From: Maribacter stanieri
Lineage (GTDB): Bacteria > Bacteroidota > Bacteroidia > Flavobacteriales > Flavobacteriaceae
Direction: 5' to 3'
DNA length: 64,000 nt
Assembly: GCF_900112245.1 (NCBI RefSeq)
Contig: NZ_FOYX01000004.1
Span: 124,001-188,000 of the forward strand
Shown: piece after piece, positions 44,938 through 55,128 of the stretch
Layout: each line of letters opens with the position of its first letter
How positions within the stretch are numbered: the first letter of the stretch is position 1
Translations under genes and position numbers: made by a program
Notes under the pieces: generated by a model
Databases searched by the model: none
The model's input: only the letters and a program-made list of their open reading frames with translations
What the model was told of the DNA's origin: nothing

Positions 44938-47571
44938 TTAATTTTCTTCACCCGTATAAAATTTATGATTTTCATCTCCACCAGAAATGATATAGGCAAA
45001 TAGATCGGCTACTTCTTGTTCGTTCAATCTATTTAATAATCCCGGTGGCATTGGTGATATTGGGGAGAGTTCTTTTTTAGTGATAGTGTTTTTAGCAATA
45101 CTTACCGTATAGCTTTCATTAAAGGGATTTGGCATTATTACAATACTATCGCCAGCTTCAGATTTAATACGACCTGCTATTTTTTCATCTTTGCCTAAAT
45201 GAAACAGGGTATTGGCATATTGGTCAGATATTTCATCGCTAGGGCTGTAAATAGCAAACATTAAATCATATGTGCTAAATTTTGTGTGAGCCTGGGTTAA
45301 ATCTGGTCCTGCGGCACCACCTTCTCCACGAATTCTATGGCATAATGTACATGTTGCCGAAGCAAAAGCTCTTTTTCCGGCCTTTACGTTGCCTTGGTAA
45401 TTATCTAGACCGCGCCAAACGACATCTCCCATATTCTCGCCATTATAGTTTTTACCCGGACCGAAAGGTTGGGGTAAATCTGCAATTGAGCTGGATGGGG
45501 AATAGACACCGGAGATTTCTTGAAAACACTCTCTTTTATCTTCAGGTACATTTAATATGGCCCGCTGTCTAACATTTTCCATATATGCTTTAAAGCTCAT
45601 GCCTCCTTTAGAACCAAGAACATCAAAATACCAAGAAAAATAGCGTTTTCTTAAATCTTCGTTCCAGCCTTTTTTAGCATTACTAAGCAACATTCCATAA
45701 TAGATAGCCTCACTAGGTGGCATTTTTGCGATAACTTCTCTAATTAGTGGACCGTATTCCTCGCTACGAAGCGTTGCTTCTTCAGAAAGCATTTCTACAC
45801 CTTTTGTGACTGTTTTTTGTTTTGTGTGATATTCAAGACGTTCAACTAATTTTTCTATTATACCATTTGCTTCTAGAAATAATAAAATTTGAGATAACTC
45901 TTTGCTTACCGCGCCTTTGGAACTAGCGAATAAGGGATTTAAAGCATTGATTATTTTTTGGCTTTGTCGGTTATCCGGTTTTCCCATTCTAATAAAATTT
46001 AGGGAGTAGGCTCTTAGAAGGTCTACTTGTAAATTTTCGTCTAGCGATTTAATGGGAATACTTAGAAGTTTGTTTAAGATTAAGGGCTGTAAATCACTTT
46101 TTCCTTGATGAATTAAAGCTATACTGCTCTCGATAATTTTTTGACTGTCTGTTTCTTTTTTGTAACTATTTAACCAAGAATCTATAGGTTGGTGTTCTAG
46201 AGCTATTCGTGAAGCATATCTTATAAATCTATCCGGATTGTTTAAATGATTCCAACCCAATTCAGTTCCCGATGTAGAAATTTTTGTATGATATTCTTCT
46301 AGTTGCTTACGAAGATTTCGTTCTTCGCTAATCAATGATTTTTCTTGACTTCGTGCGGTATTCTCTGTTCCTGTATATCGTAATCTATATAAATGGGAAT
46401 CAAGTCTGCGACCGCCTGTGGCAAAGTAAATGTTGCCATCGTTACCTGCAATCATATCGGTCAAGGGTAGGGGAGTTCCTGACAGGAATTCTTCCCGCTT
46501 GGCTTCGTAAGAACTACCTTTTGGTTGCAGTTCTATAAAGTAAACGGTGCCAAAACTCCAGTCCATAGCAAGTAACCCATTTTGGTATTTTTCAGGAAGA
46601 TTTAAATTTGTTGTTGATAATACGGCTGTGGGAGAGCCTTGCTCTAAATTGTGTACAGCGGGTAGATTATCTGGATAATATGCAGGCCATTTTCCAGAAC
46701 CCGTTCTCCAGCCAAATTCACTGCCACTGGTAACATGGCAAATTCTTGTAGGTCTGTACCATGGCATTCCAATGTCCCATTCCATATCGGCATCATAAGC
46801 AAAAAGTTCACCATCAGTATTGAAAGCCATATCAAAGGGGTTTCTAAATCCTGCGGAAATTAATTCGAAAGACGAACCATCGGGATTGAATTTTGATATC
46901 CATCCGCCAGGCGCTTTTACATCGTTAGCATGGCCTCTAGCATCTAAATACGGAGTAAATAAATTGCCTTCACCCCAATTGGTGGGGATTCTACTATTTT
47001 CTTTTACTCTTTCGGGAATTAGAGTGTGATTACCCGCGATGAAGTAAATTTCTTTGCCATTTGGAGATAACGCAAAACTATGCGGACCATGTTCGCCGCT
47101 ACCTTCTAAGCGAAGTAACATTTTGGCAGCGTCTAATTTTCCGTCATTATTAGTGTCGGTAATTCTATATATTCCGCTGCCTTTCTCTTGATCATCTGGT
47201 ATGTCATCATCCCAATTCTTATTAACGGCAACATACAAGCTGTTAAATGCCCATAGTAAACCATGGGCCTCACCAATTTCAATGTCTATAGGAGTTACAT
47301 CTTTCTGTGAGAGAACAGCTCCTATTTCAGGAACTTTAAATTGATAAAGTTTGCCATATTGGTCACATGCATACATGGTATTACCATTACCTTGTGCCAA
47401 AGCTACCCAAGAGCCTTGTTCAGCATTACTAGGGTGGTAAATTTCTTCTAGCTCAAAATCTGCGGGCGTATTAAATGCAATGGAAGTTTCTGTGGTTTCT
47501 TCCTTTTTCTGATTGCAAGAACTTAAAATTAAGAAAAGAGATAAAATGAAAGAGTGGTTGATTGTTTTCAT
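44938..47571 (-). CDS. Lipoprotein with sugar-dehydrogenase-like propeller, helical repeats and cytochrome c domain
   Basis: An 877-residue lipoprotein (signal ending LILSSC). The first 400 residues form a six-bladed propeller of the PVC/membrane-bound glucose dehydrogenase type (NNDGKLDAAKMLLRL, GAHGPHS-like GEHGPHSFAL, AGFRNPFDMAFN). A helical middle follows, and the C-terminal part has a cytochrome c haem site CTLCHRIRGEGGAAGPDL with a distal MPPGLLN methionine. The protein may oxidise a sugar-like substrate and pass electrons to the haem, but the substrate is unknown. It is cell-envelope bound. Confidence 0.85.
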   Translation of the reverse strand: MKTINHSFILSLFLILSSCNQKKEETTETSIAFNTPADFELEEIYHPSNAEQGSWVALAQGNGNTMYACDQYGKLYQFKVPEIGAVLSQKDVTPIDIEIGEAHGLLWAFNSLYVAVNKNWDDDIPDDQEKGSGIYRITDTNNDGKLDAAKMLLRLEGSGEHGPHSFALSPNGKEIYFIAGNHTLIPERVKENSRIPTNWGEGNLFTPYLDARGHANDVKAPGGWISKFNPDGSSFELISAGFRNPFDMAFNTDGELFAYDADMEWDIGMPWYRPTRICHVTSGSEFGWRTGSGKWPAYYPDNLPAVHNLEQGSPTAVLSTTNLNLPEKYQNGLLAMDWSFGTVYFIELQPKGSSYEAKREEFLSGTPLPLTDMIAGNDGNIYFATGGRRLDSHLYRLRYTGTENTARSQEKSLISEERNLRKQLEEYHTKISTSGTELGWNHLNNPDRFIRYASRIALEHQPIDSWLNSYKKETDSQKIIESSIALIHQGKSDLQPLILNKLLSIPIKSLDENLQVDLLRAYSLNFIRMGKPDNRQSQKIINALNPLFASSKGAVSKELSQILLFLEANGIIEKLVERLEYHTKQKTVTKGVEMLSEEATLRSEEYGPLIREVIAKMPPSEAIYYGMLLSNAKKGWNEDLRKRYFSWYFDVLGSKGGMSFKAYMENVRQRAILNVPEDKRECFQEISGVYSPSSSIADLPQPFGPGKNYNGENMGDVVWRGLDNYQGNVKAGKRAFASATCTLCHRIRGEGGAAGPDLTQAHTKFSTYDLMFAIYSPSDEISDQYANTLFHLGKDEKIAGRIKSEAGDSIVIMPNPFNESYTVSIAKNTITKKELSPISPMPPGLLNRLNEQEVADLFAYIISGGDENHKFYTGEEN

Positions 47572-47621
47572 TGGTTCTTTGTATTGGTCTCTTAAAGATA
47601 CAAAGTAACCTAAAGCAAAAA

Positions 47622-48074
47622 TCAGTCTAATTGGCGCAATCCCTCATAAACGGAAATAGCTACGGCATTAGCTAAGTTTAAACTGCGAATATGTTTGCTG
47701 TAAAGTGGAATTTTCACGGCATTATCCTCATTTTCAGTTAAGATAGATTTAGGTAAGCCAACAGATTCTTTTCCAAAAACTAAAAACATATCGTTGGTGT
47801 ATTCAATTTCCCAATGGTTTTTGGTAGCTGTAGCAGAAAAGAAAATCATTTTTTTGTCTTGATGCTGCTCAAAGAAAGCATCGACATTATCATACATGAT
47901 TACGTTAAGGTGTTGCCAGTAATCTAGACCAGCACGTTTAAGACGTTTATCACTTAGCTCAAATCCAAATGGTTTTACCAAATGTAACGTGGATCCTGTA
48001 GCGAGTGCCAATCTGCCAATATTACCTGTATTATTAGGTATTTCTGGCTCTATGAGTACTATATTTAAGCTCAT
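47622..48074 (-). CDS. trmL: tRNA (cytidine(34)-2'-O)-methyltransferase TrmL
   Basis: Methylates the wobble base of certain leucine tRNAs. The 150-residue SPOUT protein starts NIVLIEPEIPNNTGNIGRLA and has LVFGKESVGLP and the C-terminal LNLANAVAISVYE knot motif, all typical of TrmL. It overlaps the VF530 gene by one base, so the two form an operon. Confidence 0.93.
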   Translation of the reverse strand: MSLNIVLIEPEIPNNTGNIGRLALATGSTLHLVKPFGFELSDKRLKRAGLDYWQHLNVIMYDNVDAFFEQHQDKKMIFFSATATKNHWEIEYTNDMFLVFGKESVGLPKSILTENEDNAVKIPLYSKHIRSLNLANAVAISVYEGLRQLD

Positions 48075-48298
48075 TATTTTTTAAAGGATTGTAAGTATAA
48101 ATGTTCCACTTTTTCTCTTGCCCATGGTGTTCTGCGTAAAAATTTGAGGCTTGATTTTATAGACGGATTACTTTTAAAACAATTAATATTGATTTGACCA
48201 GCTAAATCTTCCCAAGAATATTTCTCTGTTAGTTCTTCAAGCATGGTGGCTAACTTTATACCATGAAGTGGATTATTTGGTTGTGAATCTGAACTCAT
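48074..48298 (-). CDS. VF530-type DNA-binding protein
   Basis: A 74-residue protein with the VF530 (DUF2132) pattern: [50 protein letters not shown]. The structure of a Vibrio member resembles DNA-binding folds, but the role is unknown. It precedes trmL on the same strand with a one-base overlap. Confidence 0.9.
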   Translation of the reverse strand: MSSDSQPNNPLHGIKLATMLEELTEKYSWEDLAGQININCFKSNPSIKSSLKFLRRTPWAREKVEHLYLQSFKK

Positions 48299-48328
48299 GA
48301 CTAATTATTTATTTAACAGTAAAAACGG

Positions 48329-50311
48329 TTATTTTTGAAAAGCAACATACATTGAAAGTGCGGGTACATCAATAGTATTCTTTATTGATTTTGAGCCCTG
48401 AAGGTCAAAGGTACTACCAGAAATGGCTTTTTGCCAAGTACCATCAATTTTATAATTAATGTTTTTATTGTGCGCATTGTAAATAACCAAAATATTCTTC
48501 CAAGTATCACCATTTGCATGCTCTTCTAAAATGAAGGAGACAAGGCTGTCATTTGCTTTTTGAAATTTTATATGCTTTTGTATATCAAGGGCATTGTGCA
48601 TGGTAAATGCCGAATGTGCTTTTCGTAATTGAATAAGGTTTTTATAATACTTAAAAACCTCTTTATTGTCATTTTTCCAATTCCAGTTTATTTGATTAAT
48701 ACTATCCGGAAGGTTATAAGAATTATGCGCTCCGTTTTTTGTACGCAACATTTCTACACCAGCATGTAGAAATGGAGTTCCTTGAGATGTTAATACTATA
48801 GCATTAGCCAATTTGTCCATAGCAATTAATTCACTTAAAGCTGCATCTGGTCTTGAAATTTTTAATTTATCGAAAAGTGTGTGATTATCGTGACAAGAAA
48901 CATAATTTATAGATTGCCAAGGTTCTAAGGTCCAGGGAGCATCTGAATAGTTGACGTTACTATAGTTAATTTGTGAATGTTGAATAGCACCAACAATTCC
49001 AAATTTAATAGACGCTTCCGTATTCTTTGCGCCACTTACAAAACCCAAACTCTCATCTTCAAAAACAGAACCTTTAAGTCCGTCACGAAGGTCATCATTG
49101 AAAGCTGCAAATTGTGGAAGCTGTTGTACGTGTTTTTTTAACGCTCGTTTTTTTTCTGGTAGAGGTGATTCTTTTGCTGTCCACCCTTCGCCATATAGCA
49201 ATGCATCAGGATTAATTTTTAAAACAGCGTTAGAAATTTTATTCATAGTTTCTATATCATGAATTCCCATGAGGTCAAATCTAAAGCCGTCGATATGATA
49301 TTCCTTAGTCCAATATGTGACAGATTCAATAATGAATTTTCGCATCATAGCTCTCTCTGATGCAGTTTCATTACCACAAGCAGCAGCATCTGCGTATGAA
49401 CCATCTTCCCAATGGCGATAATAATAACCAGGTACTTCTTGGTTAAAATTAGACTCTTCTGTTTTACCGGTATGATTATATGCAACATCCATAATTACAC
49501 CAATACCATTATCGTGAAAAGTCTTCACCATTTGTTTGAATTCCTTTATTCGAACTTCAGCATTAAACGGATCGCTTGAAAAAGAACCTTCAGGTACATT
49601 ATAATTTTGAGGGTCATAGCCCCAATTAAATTGTGGGGAATCTAAATTACTTTCGTCAATAGAATAATGGTCAAAAGTGGGTAAAAGATGCACATGTGTA
49701 ATACCTAATTCCTTAATGTGGTCAATACCAGTTGCTATATTATTTGGACCTAAAGTTCCTGTTTCTACTAAACCTAAATAGGTGCCTGGCATTGTAGATC
49801 CAGATTGAGGATGAATTGTCATGTCACGAATATGTAATTCATAAATAACAGCTTCATTTTGGCGCTTTAAAACAGGCGATTTGTCTTGTTTCCATCCAAC
49901 AGGGTTGGTTGTCTTCATATTTAAAACCATAGCTCTATTGCCATTTACGCCAACAGCTTTAGCATAAATACCAGGTGTTTCTTTTAGCCATTTATTCTCG
50001 GTTTTAATTTGATAGGTGTAATAGATGCCGTTTAAGTCTTCTCTAACTTCCTTTTCCCAAACACCTAAATCTTTATAGGTGAGATTAAATGTAGAAAATG
50101 CCTTTGAGTCATCACCTGTTTTAAATAATCTTAAAACAATTTCTTCAGCATTTGGTGACCATAATTTAAATAAGGTAGATGCTGTGGTATACTGTATCCA
50201 AAGACTTTCTTCTACAGGTGTAGGGTACAAATTAAAATCTGTAATTGTCTTTTGATTATTGCAAGAATTAAACAAAGTGAGAATCGTTAGTATTAGTAAA
50301 AGATGTTTCAT
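48329..50311 (-). CDS. pulA: Type I pullulanase lipoprotein
   Basis: A 660-residue starch- or glycogen-debranching enzyme (GH13) anchored by a lipoprotein signal (LTLFNSC). An N-terminal CBM48-like domain (LFKLWSPNAEEIVLRLF) is followed by the catalytic barrel with the pullulanase mark FNWGYDPQNYNVP, GVIMDVAYNH, the nucleophile Asp in GFRFDLMG, the acid Glu in LYGEGW and VSCHDNHTL. The protein lacks the long extra domains of Klebsiella PulA. It would act in the periplasm or on the cell surface. It appears monocistronic. Confidence 0.92.
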   Translation of the reverse strand: MKHLLLILTILTLFNSCNNQKTITDFNLYPTPVEESLWIQYTTASTLFKLWSPNAEEIVLRLFKTGDDSKAFSTFNLTYKDLGVWEKEVREDLNGIYYTYQIKTENKWLKETPGIYAKAVGVNGNRAMVLNMKTTNPVGWKQDKSPVLKRQNEAVIYELHIRDMTIHPQSGSTMPGTYLGLVETGTLGPNNIATGIDHIKELGITHVHLLPTFDHYSIDESNLDSPQFNWGYDPQNYNVPEGSFSSDPFNAEVRIKEFKQMVKTFHDNGIGVIMDVAYNHTGKTEESNFNQEVPGYYYRHWEDGSYADAAACGNETASERAMMRKFIIESVTYWTKEYHIDGFRFDLMGIHDIETMNKISNAVLKINPDALLYGEGWTAKESPLPEKKRALKKHVQQLPQFAAFNDDLRDGLKGSVFEDESLGFVSGAKNTEASIKFGIVGAIQHSQINYSNVNYSDAPWTLEPWQSINYVSCHDNHTLFDKLKISRPDAALSELIAMDKLANAIVLTSQGTPFLHAGVEMLRTKNGAHNSYNLPDSINQINWNWKNDNKEVFKYYKNLIQLRKAHSAFTMHNALDIQKHIKFQKANDSLVSFILEEHANGDTWKNILVIYNAHNKNINYKIDGTWQKAISGSTFDLQGSKSIKNTIDVPALSMYVAFQK

Positions 50312-50417
50312 TAAAACAGTGATGTATGCTCTAAGATAGGGAAAGATTATACTATATAAATATCTAATGGTGGAGGTATGAAGAACTTAAAGATATTAGA
50401 AACATTTATAAATGAAA

Positions 50418-50442
50418 AAACTCCGGTAATCAGCCGGAGTTT
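50418..50442 (-). terminator. Terminator downstream of rpoD
   Basis: AAACTCCGG (50418-50426) and CCGGAGTTT (50434-50442) form a perfect 9-base stem with a 7-base loop; on the minus strand a T run follows. It lies about 130 bases after the rpoD stop. Confidence 0.75.
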
Positions 50443-50570
50443 ATTCATCAATCAAAAAACGAACAGTCATGATAAACTGTTGTTACCGTTAAAATTACAA
50501 CTAATATGCCAATATTGCCAATTTAAGGAATATTTAACGTGTAATTTTTATAGCTTAAACGCTAAGGTTT

Positions 50571-51434
50571 TTAACCCAAATACGTTTTTAATATCTTACT
50601 TCTAGAAGTATGCTTTAATCTTCTGATCGCTTTTTCTTTAATTTGACGAACTCTTTCTCTTGTAAGATCAAAAGTTTCACCAATTTCCTCTAAAGTCATA
50701 GAATGTTGACCTGCAAGACCAAAATACAAACGAATAACATCTGCCTCACGCGGTGTCAATGTTTCTAAAGCACGCTCAATTTCTGTACGAAGTGACTCAT
50801 GTAATAACTCTCTGTCCGGATTTGGAGATTCGCCACTACGAAGTACATCATAAAGGTTAGAATCTTCACCGTCAATAAGAGGCGCATCCATAGATACGTG
50901 TCTACCTGAGTTTTTCAATGATTGTTTAACGTCTTCAACAGTCATATCCAATTCTTTTGCAATTTCTTCAGGAGAAGGCATTCTTTCATGCGCTTGCTCA
51001 AGGAAAGCAAAAGTTTTGTTGATTTTGTTGATAGAACCAATTTTGTTCAATGGCAAACGAACGATACGAGATTGTTCTGCCAAAGCTTGTAATATAGATT
51101 GACGGATCCACCATACGGCGTAGGAGATAAATTTAAATCCCCGCGTTTCGTCAAAACGCTGTGCAGCTTTGATAAGACCAAGGTTTCCCTCGTTAATCAA
51201 ATCCGGTAAAGTAAGTCCTTGGTTTTGGTACTGCTTTGCAACTGACACCACGAATCTGAGGTTGGCTTTGGTAAGTTTTTCAAGAGCGATCTGGTCGCCT
51301 GCCTTGATACGTTGTGCCAACTCTACTTCTTCATCAGCGGTAATCAAGTCTACTTTTCCAATTTCTTGTAAGTACTTGTCCAAAGATGCGGTCTCCCTAT
51401 TGGTAACCTGTTTTGTAATCTTAAGCTGTCTCAT
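50571..51434 (-). CDS. rpoD: Primary sigma factor, sigma-70 type
   Basis: Directs RNA polymerase to housekeeping promoters of the TAnnTTTG type in Bacteroidetes. The 287-residue protein has a short sigma 1.2 region ([27 protein letters not shown]), region 2 with [29 protein letters not shown], region 3 and region 4 with the [24 protein letters not shown] helix-turn-helix. The long N-terminal part of E. coli RpoD is missing, as is usual in this phylum. Confidence 0.95.
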   Translation of the reverse strand: MRQLKITKQVTNRETASLDKYLQEIGKVDLITADEEVELAQRIKAGDQIALEKLTKANLRFVVSVAKQYQNQGLTLPDLINEGNLGLIKAAQRFDETRGFKFISYAVWWIRQSILQALAEQSRIVRLPLNKIGSINKINKTFAFLEQAHERMPSPEEIAKELDMTVEDVKQSLKNSGRHVSMDAPLIDGEDSNLYDVLRSGESPNPDRELLHESLRTEIERALETLTPREADVIRLYFGLAGQHSMTLEEIGETFDLTRERVRQIKEKAIRRLKHTSRSKILKTYLG

Positions 51435-51742
51435 TAAAATAAATTAAGTTCAGTTTGCATAGACTGCATATACTTATACGTAAAAAACTTCCGAATGTTA
51501 CAATTGAGTGTAAAAAACTTCATTTTTCTGTTGAAATGCACAAAATAAAGCTCTAACATATTTGTCGGTGCTTGTATTTTAAACTTACATGGCTATTGAT
51601 GTCTTCATAATTTTGAGTTGCAATCAGGTCTGTTTTTAAAACATACATGTATTATTATATCATTAGGTCTAAGTTTTTTACATAGAATGAGCTGTTCTTG
51701 AAATTTTAGAATTGCTAGGTTGATTGTCTCTCTATATACATC
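51435..51742. other. Gene-free region upstream of rpoD
   Basis: About 300 AT-rich bases with no credible gene. It should hold the rpoD promoter, but no exact TAnnTTTG element was found on the minus strand. Confidence 0.5.
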
Positions 51743-52244
51743 TTGTTAAGGAAAAAATTTTTATTCCTTAGTGGAATAATTTTTTTGTTGCTTCTTTTAT
51801 TTGGGATGACACAAGAATACTTATTAAAAGCATCTACCTATAATGAGTTGGATGATTCAATAGGGTGGATGGGGAACTCAAAGAGTAATTTTCCTAAACA
51901 TCGTTTGCAGAAAAATCTATTCTTAAATTTTGGACAAGACCATAGCGGTGGACTCAAAGATTGGTCTTAACGTTTATAAGCCCTTTTATAAAATTGATTG
52001 GCAATTGAACGAAGGGTATATTCAATTTGTTTATGGTAAAGAAATAATAGTATTAGGTGAGATGGACTCTTATTATCAAATAAAAAAACATGTTTTTAGT
52101 CGAATAGGCTTGAAATATTATTTTATGGATATGGATAGCAGCTCAAAGCATAATACTTATATCGGAGTCTTTATCGATGCCAATTTAAGGCAAGCTAACT
52201 TTAGTGAACTTACAGTAGGGTATGTACACAAATTTGATTTTTGA
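51743..52244 (+). pseudogene. Probable frameshifted outer-membrane barrel gene
   Basis: Two frames overlap at 51930-51970. The first (TTG 51743) has a basic start and hydrophobic signal-like stretch (KKFLFLSGIIFLLLLLFG) and reaches LQKNLFLNFGQDH before a stop. The second carries KTIAVDSKIGLNVYK and runs to SELTVGYVHKFDF, a typical last strand of an outer-membrane barrel. A shift of one base near 51925-51935 would join them into a protein of about 165 residues. No ATG is present at the start. It looks like a decaying or mis-sequenced small barrel gene. Confidence 0.5.
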
Positions 52245-52270
52245 AAATAGTTTGTACTCAATTTCAAGCA

Positions 52271-52304
52271 AAAAAAAACTCGTTTAATTAAAAACGAGTT
52301 TTTT
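52271..52304. terminator. Bidirectional terminator before the end of pnp
   Basis: AAAACTCGTTT (52275-52285) and AAACGAGTTTT (52292-52302) form a perfect 11-base stem with a 6-base loop, with A and T runs on both sides. It serves pnp on the minus strand. Confidence 0.88.
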
Positions 52305-52320
52305 AGTTATTTAAGAAAAA

Positions 52321-54531
52321 TTAATCTCTTCTTGGTTTTCTATCACGATCGTTTCCACGACGGTCATCTCTACGCTTATCATCGCGTGGTGGTCTTTCAA
52401 CAAAACCTTCTGGTTTTGGTAAAAGCGCTTTACGAGAAACTTTCTCTTTACGAGTACGTTTGTCTAACCCGAAGTATTTTACATCAAAAACGTCACCCAT
52501 ATTAACAACATCGGTTACATTTTCTGTACGTTCCCATGCTAATTCACTAACGTGTAATAACACTTCGTTTCCTGGTGCATCCATATATTCAACAACAGCT
52601 CCAAAATCTAACATTTTGATCACTTTTACTTCGTATACGCTACCAACCTCTGGCTTAAATAATAAAGAATCTATTTTTGCCATAACAGCATCAATACCTT
52701 TACTACCTACACCTAATATTTCAACAATACCTTCTTCTGTAACAGGATCTTCGTTAATAACGATAGTTGTTTCAGTTTCTTTTTGCATTTCTTGAATCAC
52801 TTTTCCTCCAGGTCCAATTAAAGCACCAATAAACTCGTTAGGAATACGTCTAGTTACCATTGTAGGTGCGTGATCCTTAACAACTGAGTTTGGAGTAGAA
52901 ATAGTTTCAGTGATTTTACCCAAAATATGCAAACGACCATCTCTTGCTTGTTTTAGTGCATTTACTAAAATTTCGTAAGACAATCCTTTTACTTTAATGT
53001 CCATTTGACATGCAGTAATACCTTCTGAAGTACCAGTAACTTTAAAGTCCATATCACCTAAGTGATCTTCATCGCCTAAAATATCAGAAAGAACAGCATA
53101 TTTACCAGTTTCAGCATCAGAAATTAAACCCATGGCAATACCAGAAACAGGTCTTGTCATTTGAACACCTGCATCCATTAATGCCATTGTACCGGCACAA
53201 ACAGTTGCCATAGAAGAAGAACCGTTGGATTCTAATACTTCAGATACTACACGAACAGTGTAAGGGCAATCTGCAGGAATCATTCCTTTTAAACCACGTT
53301 GCGCTAAGTTACCATGACCAACTTCTCTACGAGATGTTCCTCTTAACGGTCTAGCTTCACCTGTACAAAAAGGAGGGAAGTTATAATGTAAATAGAAATT
53401 TTCTTCGCCTTCGTAAGATGGCATATCTATTTTGTTAGCATCTCTAGAAGTACCTAAAGTTACTGTTGCCAATGCTTGAGTTTCACCTCTAGTAAAAATT
53501 GCAGAACCATGTGTTGATGGTAAGTAATCTACCTCACACCAAATTGGTCTAATTTCATCAGTCTTACGACCATCTAAACGCAAACCTTCATCTAAAGTTA
53601 AAGTTCTAATTGCAGCTTTTTCGGCTTTAGCATAATACTTAGAAACTAAATCACCGTAATCAGCCAATTCTTCTTCAGAGAAACTTGCTTTAATATCTTC
53701 TTTAATTTCAGAAAATGCAGTACTTCTTTCTTTTTTAGAAGAACCTGCTTTGGCAATAGCATATACTTTATCATATGCCATGTCATGAATTTTCTTAGCT
53801 AAATCTAAATCTTCTCTTTCTTCAGCATATTCACGTACTTCTTTCTTGCCGAAAGCTTCAGCCAATTTTACTTGGGCAGCACATTGTACTTTTATAGCTT
53901 CATGTGCAAATTTAATTGCTTCAGCCATTTCCTCTTCAGAAATTTCATCCATCTCACCTTCTACCATCATTACAGAATCAGCAGATGCACCAATCATCAT
54001 ATCGATGTCAGATTCTGCTAATTGAGCTCTAGTAGGGTTAATAATGAATTCACCATTTACACGACCAACTCTAGCTTCAGAGATAGGACATTCAAATGGG
54101 AAATCTGATAATTGTATAGCAGCAGAAGCGGCTAAACCAGCCATAGCTTCTGGCATAACATCATCATCATGAGACATTAACTGAATCATAACTTGTGTTT
54201 CTGCGTGGTAATCTTTTGGGAATAACGGACGTAAAACACGATCCACTAAACGCATAGTTAATACTTCACCGTCACTTGGTCTTGCTTCTCTTTTAAAGAA
54301 ACCACCTGGGTAACGACCTGCAGCTGCAAATTTTTCACGGTAATCTACCGTAAGTGGAAGAAAGTCCACATCACTTTGTTTGTAATTGGAAACTACTGTA
54401 CATAATAACATACATTTTCCTGATTGAACAACAACAGAGCCGTGAGCCTGTTTTGCCAATTTTCCTGTTTCGATAGAAATTTCTCTACCGTCACCAAGGT
54501 CTATGACCTCTTTAAATACTTTTGGAATCAT
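52321..54531 (-). CDS. pnp: Polyribonucleotide nucleotidyltransferase
   Basis: A phosphorolytic 3'-5' exoribonuclease of RNA turnover. The 736-residue protein has two RNase PH domains (about 1-230 and 310-530, with [22 protein letters not shown] and [20 protein letters not shown]), a KH domain with [16 protein letters not shown] and an S1 domain ([19 protein letters not shown]). The C-terminus is rich in Arg and Asp ([20 protein letters not shown]). The upstream neighbour rpsO is on the same strand, as is common for the rpsO-pnp pair, although a terminator lies between them here. Confidence 0.97.
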   Translation of the reverse strand: MIPKVFKEVIDLGDGREISIETGKLAKQAHGSVVVQSGKCMLLCTVVSNYKQSDVDFLPLTVDYREKFAAAGRYPGGFFKREARPSDGEVLTMRLVDRVLRPLFPKDYHAETQVMIQLMSHDDDVMPEAMAGLAASAAIQLSDFPFECPISEARVGRVNGEFIINPTRAQLAESDIDMMIGASADSVMMVEGEMDEISEEEMAEAIKFAHEAIKVQCAAQVKLAEAFGKKEVREYAEEREDLDLAKKIHDMAYDKVYAIAKAGSSKKERSTAFSEIKEDIKASFSEEELADYGDLVSKYYAKAEKAAIRTLTLDEGLRLDGRKTDEIRPIWCEVDYLPSTHGSAIFTRGETQALATVTLGTSRDANKIDMPSYEGEENFYLHYNFPPFCTGEARPLRGTSRREVGHGNLAQRGLKGMIPADCPYTVRVVSEVLESNGSSSMATVCAGTMALMDAGVQMTRPVSGIAMGLISDAETGKYAVLSDILGDEDHLGDMDFKVTGTSEGITACQMDIKVKGLSYEILVNALKQARDGRLHILGKITETISTPNSVVKDHAPTMVTRRIPNEFIGALIGPGGKVIQEMQKETETTIVINEDPVTEEGIVEILGVGSKGIDAVMAKIDSLLFKPEVGSVYEVKVIKMLDFGAVVEYMDAPGNEVLLHVSELAWERTENVTDVVNMGDVFDVKYFGLDKRTRKEKVSRKALLPKPEGFVERPPRDDKRRDDRRGNDRDRKPRRD

Positions 54532-54609
54532 AAAATTCGATTAAAACCTGCGTATTGCAGATTTGTTAAACAATGGTCTTTCCGACTAAAATTTCTCTGG
54601 TCGGAGTTG

Positions 54610-54632
54610 TTGTGTTGTGTTGTGTTGTGTTG
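54610..54632. repeat. Pentanucleotide repeat (TTGTG)4
   Basis: Four perfect TTGTG units plus a partial one (TTG), in the pnp leader region about 80 bases upstream of the pnp start. Confidence 0.85.
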
Positions 54633-54711
54633 ACCAATGAAAAACCGTGTGTAGCTTTTTGTTCGCCTTTGCCAAAGTGTTTGGCTTAATCTCCCAAGGC
54701 ATGGAGTAATT

Positions 54712-54745
54712 AAAAAAAAGGGGATAGTTAACTATCCCCTTTTTT
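54712..54745 (-). terminator. Terminator of rpsO
   Basis: GGGGATAGTTAACTATCCCC (54720-54739) is a perfect palindrome flanked by A and T runs, just after the rpsO stop. As pnp lies downstream, it may act as a partial terminator or a processing site. Confidence 0.88.
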
Positions 54746-54751
54746 GCAATA

Positions 54752-55021
54752 TTATTTTCTAATACCAAGCTCTTTAATTAGCTCTCTGTATTTTACAATA
54801 TCATTTTTAATCATGTAATCAAGAAGACTTCTTCTTTTACCTACAAGTTTCACAAGTGAACGCTCAGTGTTGTAATCTTTATGGTTTTTTTTCAAGTGAC
54901 CAGTCAAGTGGTTGATTCTGTGTGTAAATAAGGCAATTTGCCCTTCTGTAGAACCAGTGTTTTCTGCTTTACCACCGTGTTTCTTGAAAATTTCTGCTTT
55001 TACTTCTTTTGTAAGATACAT
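54752..55021 (-). CDS. rpsO: 30S ribosomal protein S15
   Basis: An 89-residue protein that binds the central domain of 16S rRNA. It shows GSTEGQIALFTHRINHLTGHL and KDYNTERSLVKLVGKRRSLLDY, the classical S15 pattern. The length is standard. It has its own promoter and a strong terminator. In other bacteria S15 represses its own translation; no leader structure was identified here. Confidence 0.97.
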   Translation of the reverse strand: MYLTKEVKAEIFKKHGGKAENTGSTEGQIALFTHRINHLTGHLKKNHKDYNTERSLVKLVGKRRSLLDYMIKNDIVKYRELIKELGIRK

Positions 55022-55076
55022 TCCAATATTATTTTAAATGATTTTTATGTATTATGATTGATTTTCAATCAGGGCG

Positions 55077-55084
55077 CAAAGATA
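55077..55084 (-). promoter_or_regulatory. Probable -7 promoter element of rpsO
   Basis: CAAAGATA on the plus strand reads TATCTTTG on the minus strand, matching TAnnTTTG, about 55 bases before the rpsO start. Confidence 0.55.
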
Positions 55085-55128
55085 CTCTTTTTTTAATATA
55101 AGAAACTATATCGAATCAAGAAATAAAT

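Noticed and set aside
50378..50605. Plus-strand frame between pulA and rpoD
   Set aside because: It covers the rpoD terminator and runs antisense into rpoD; composition does not look coding.
54586..54768. Sixty-residue minus-strand frame between rpsO and pnp
   Set aside because: It is read through the TTGTG repeat and the rpsO terminator and has no protein-like features.
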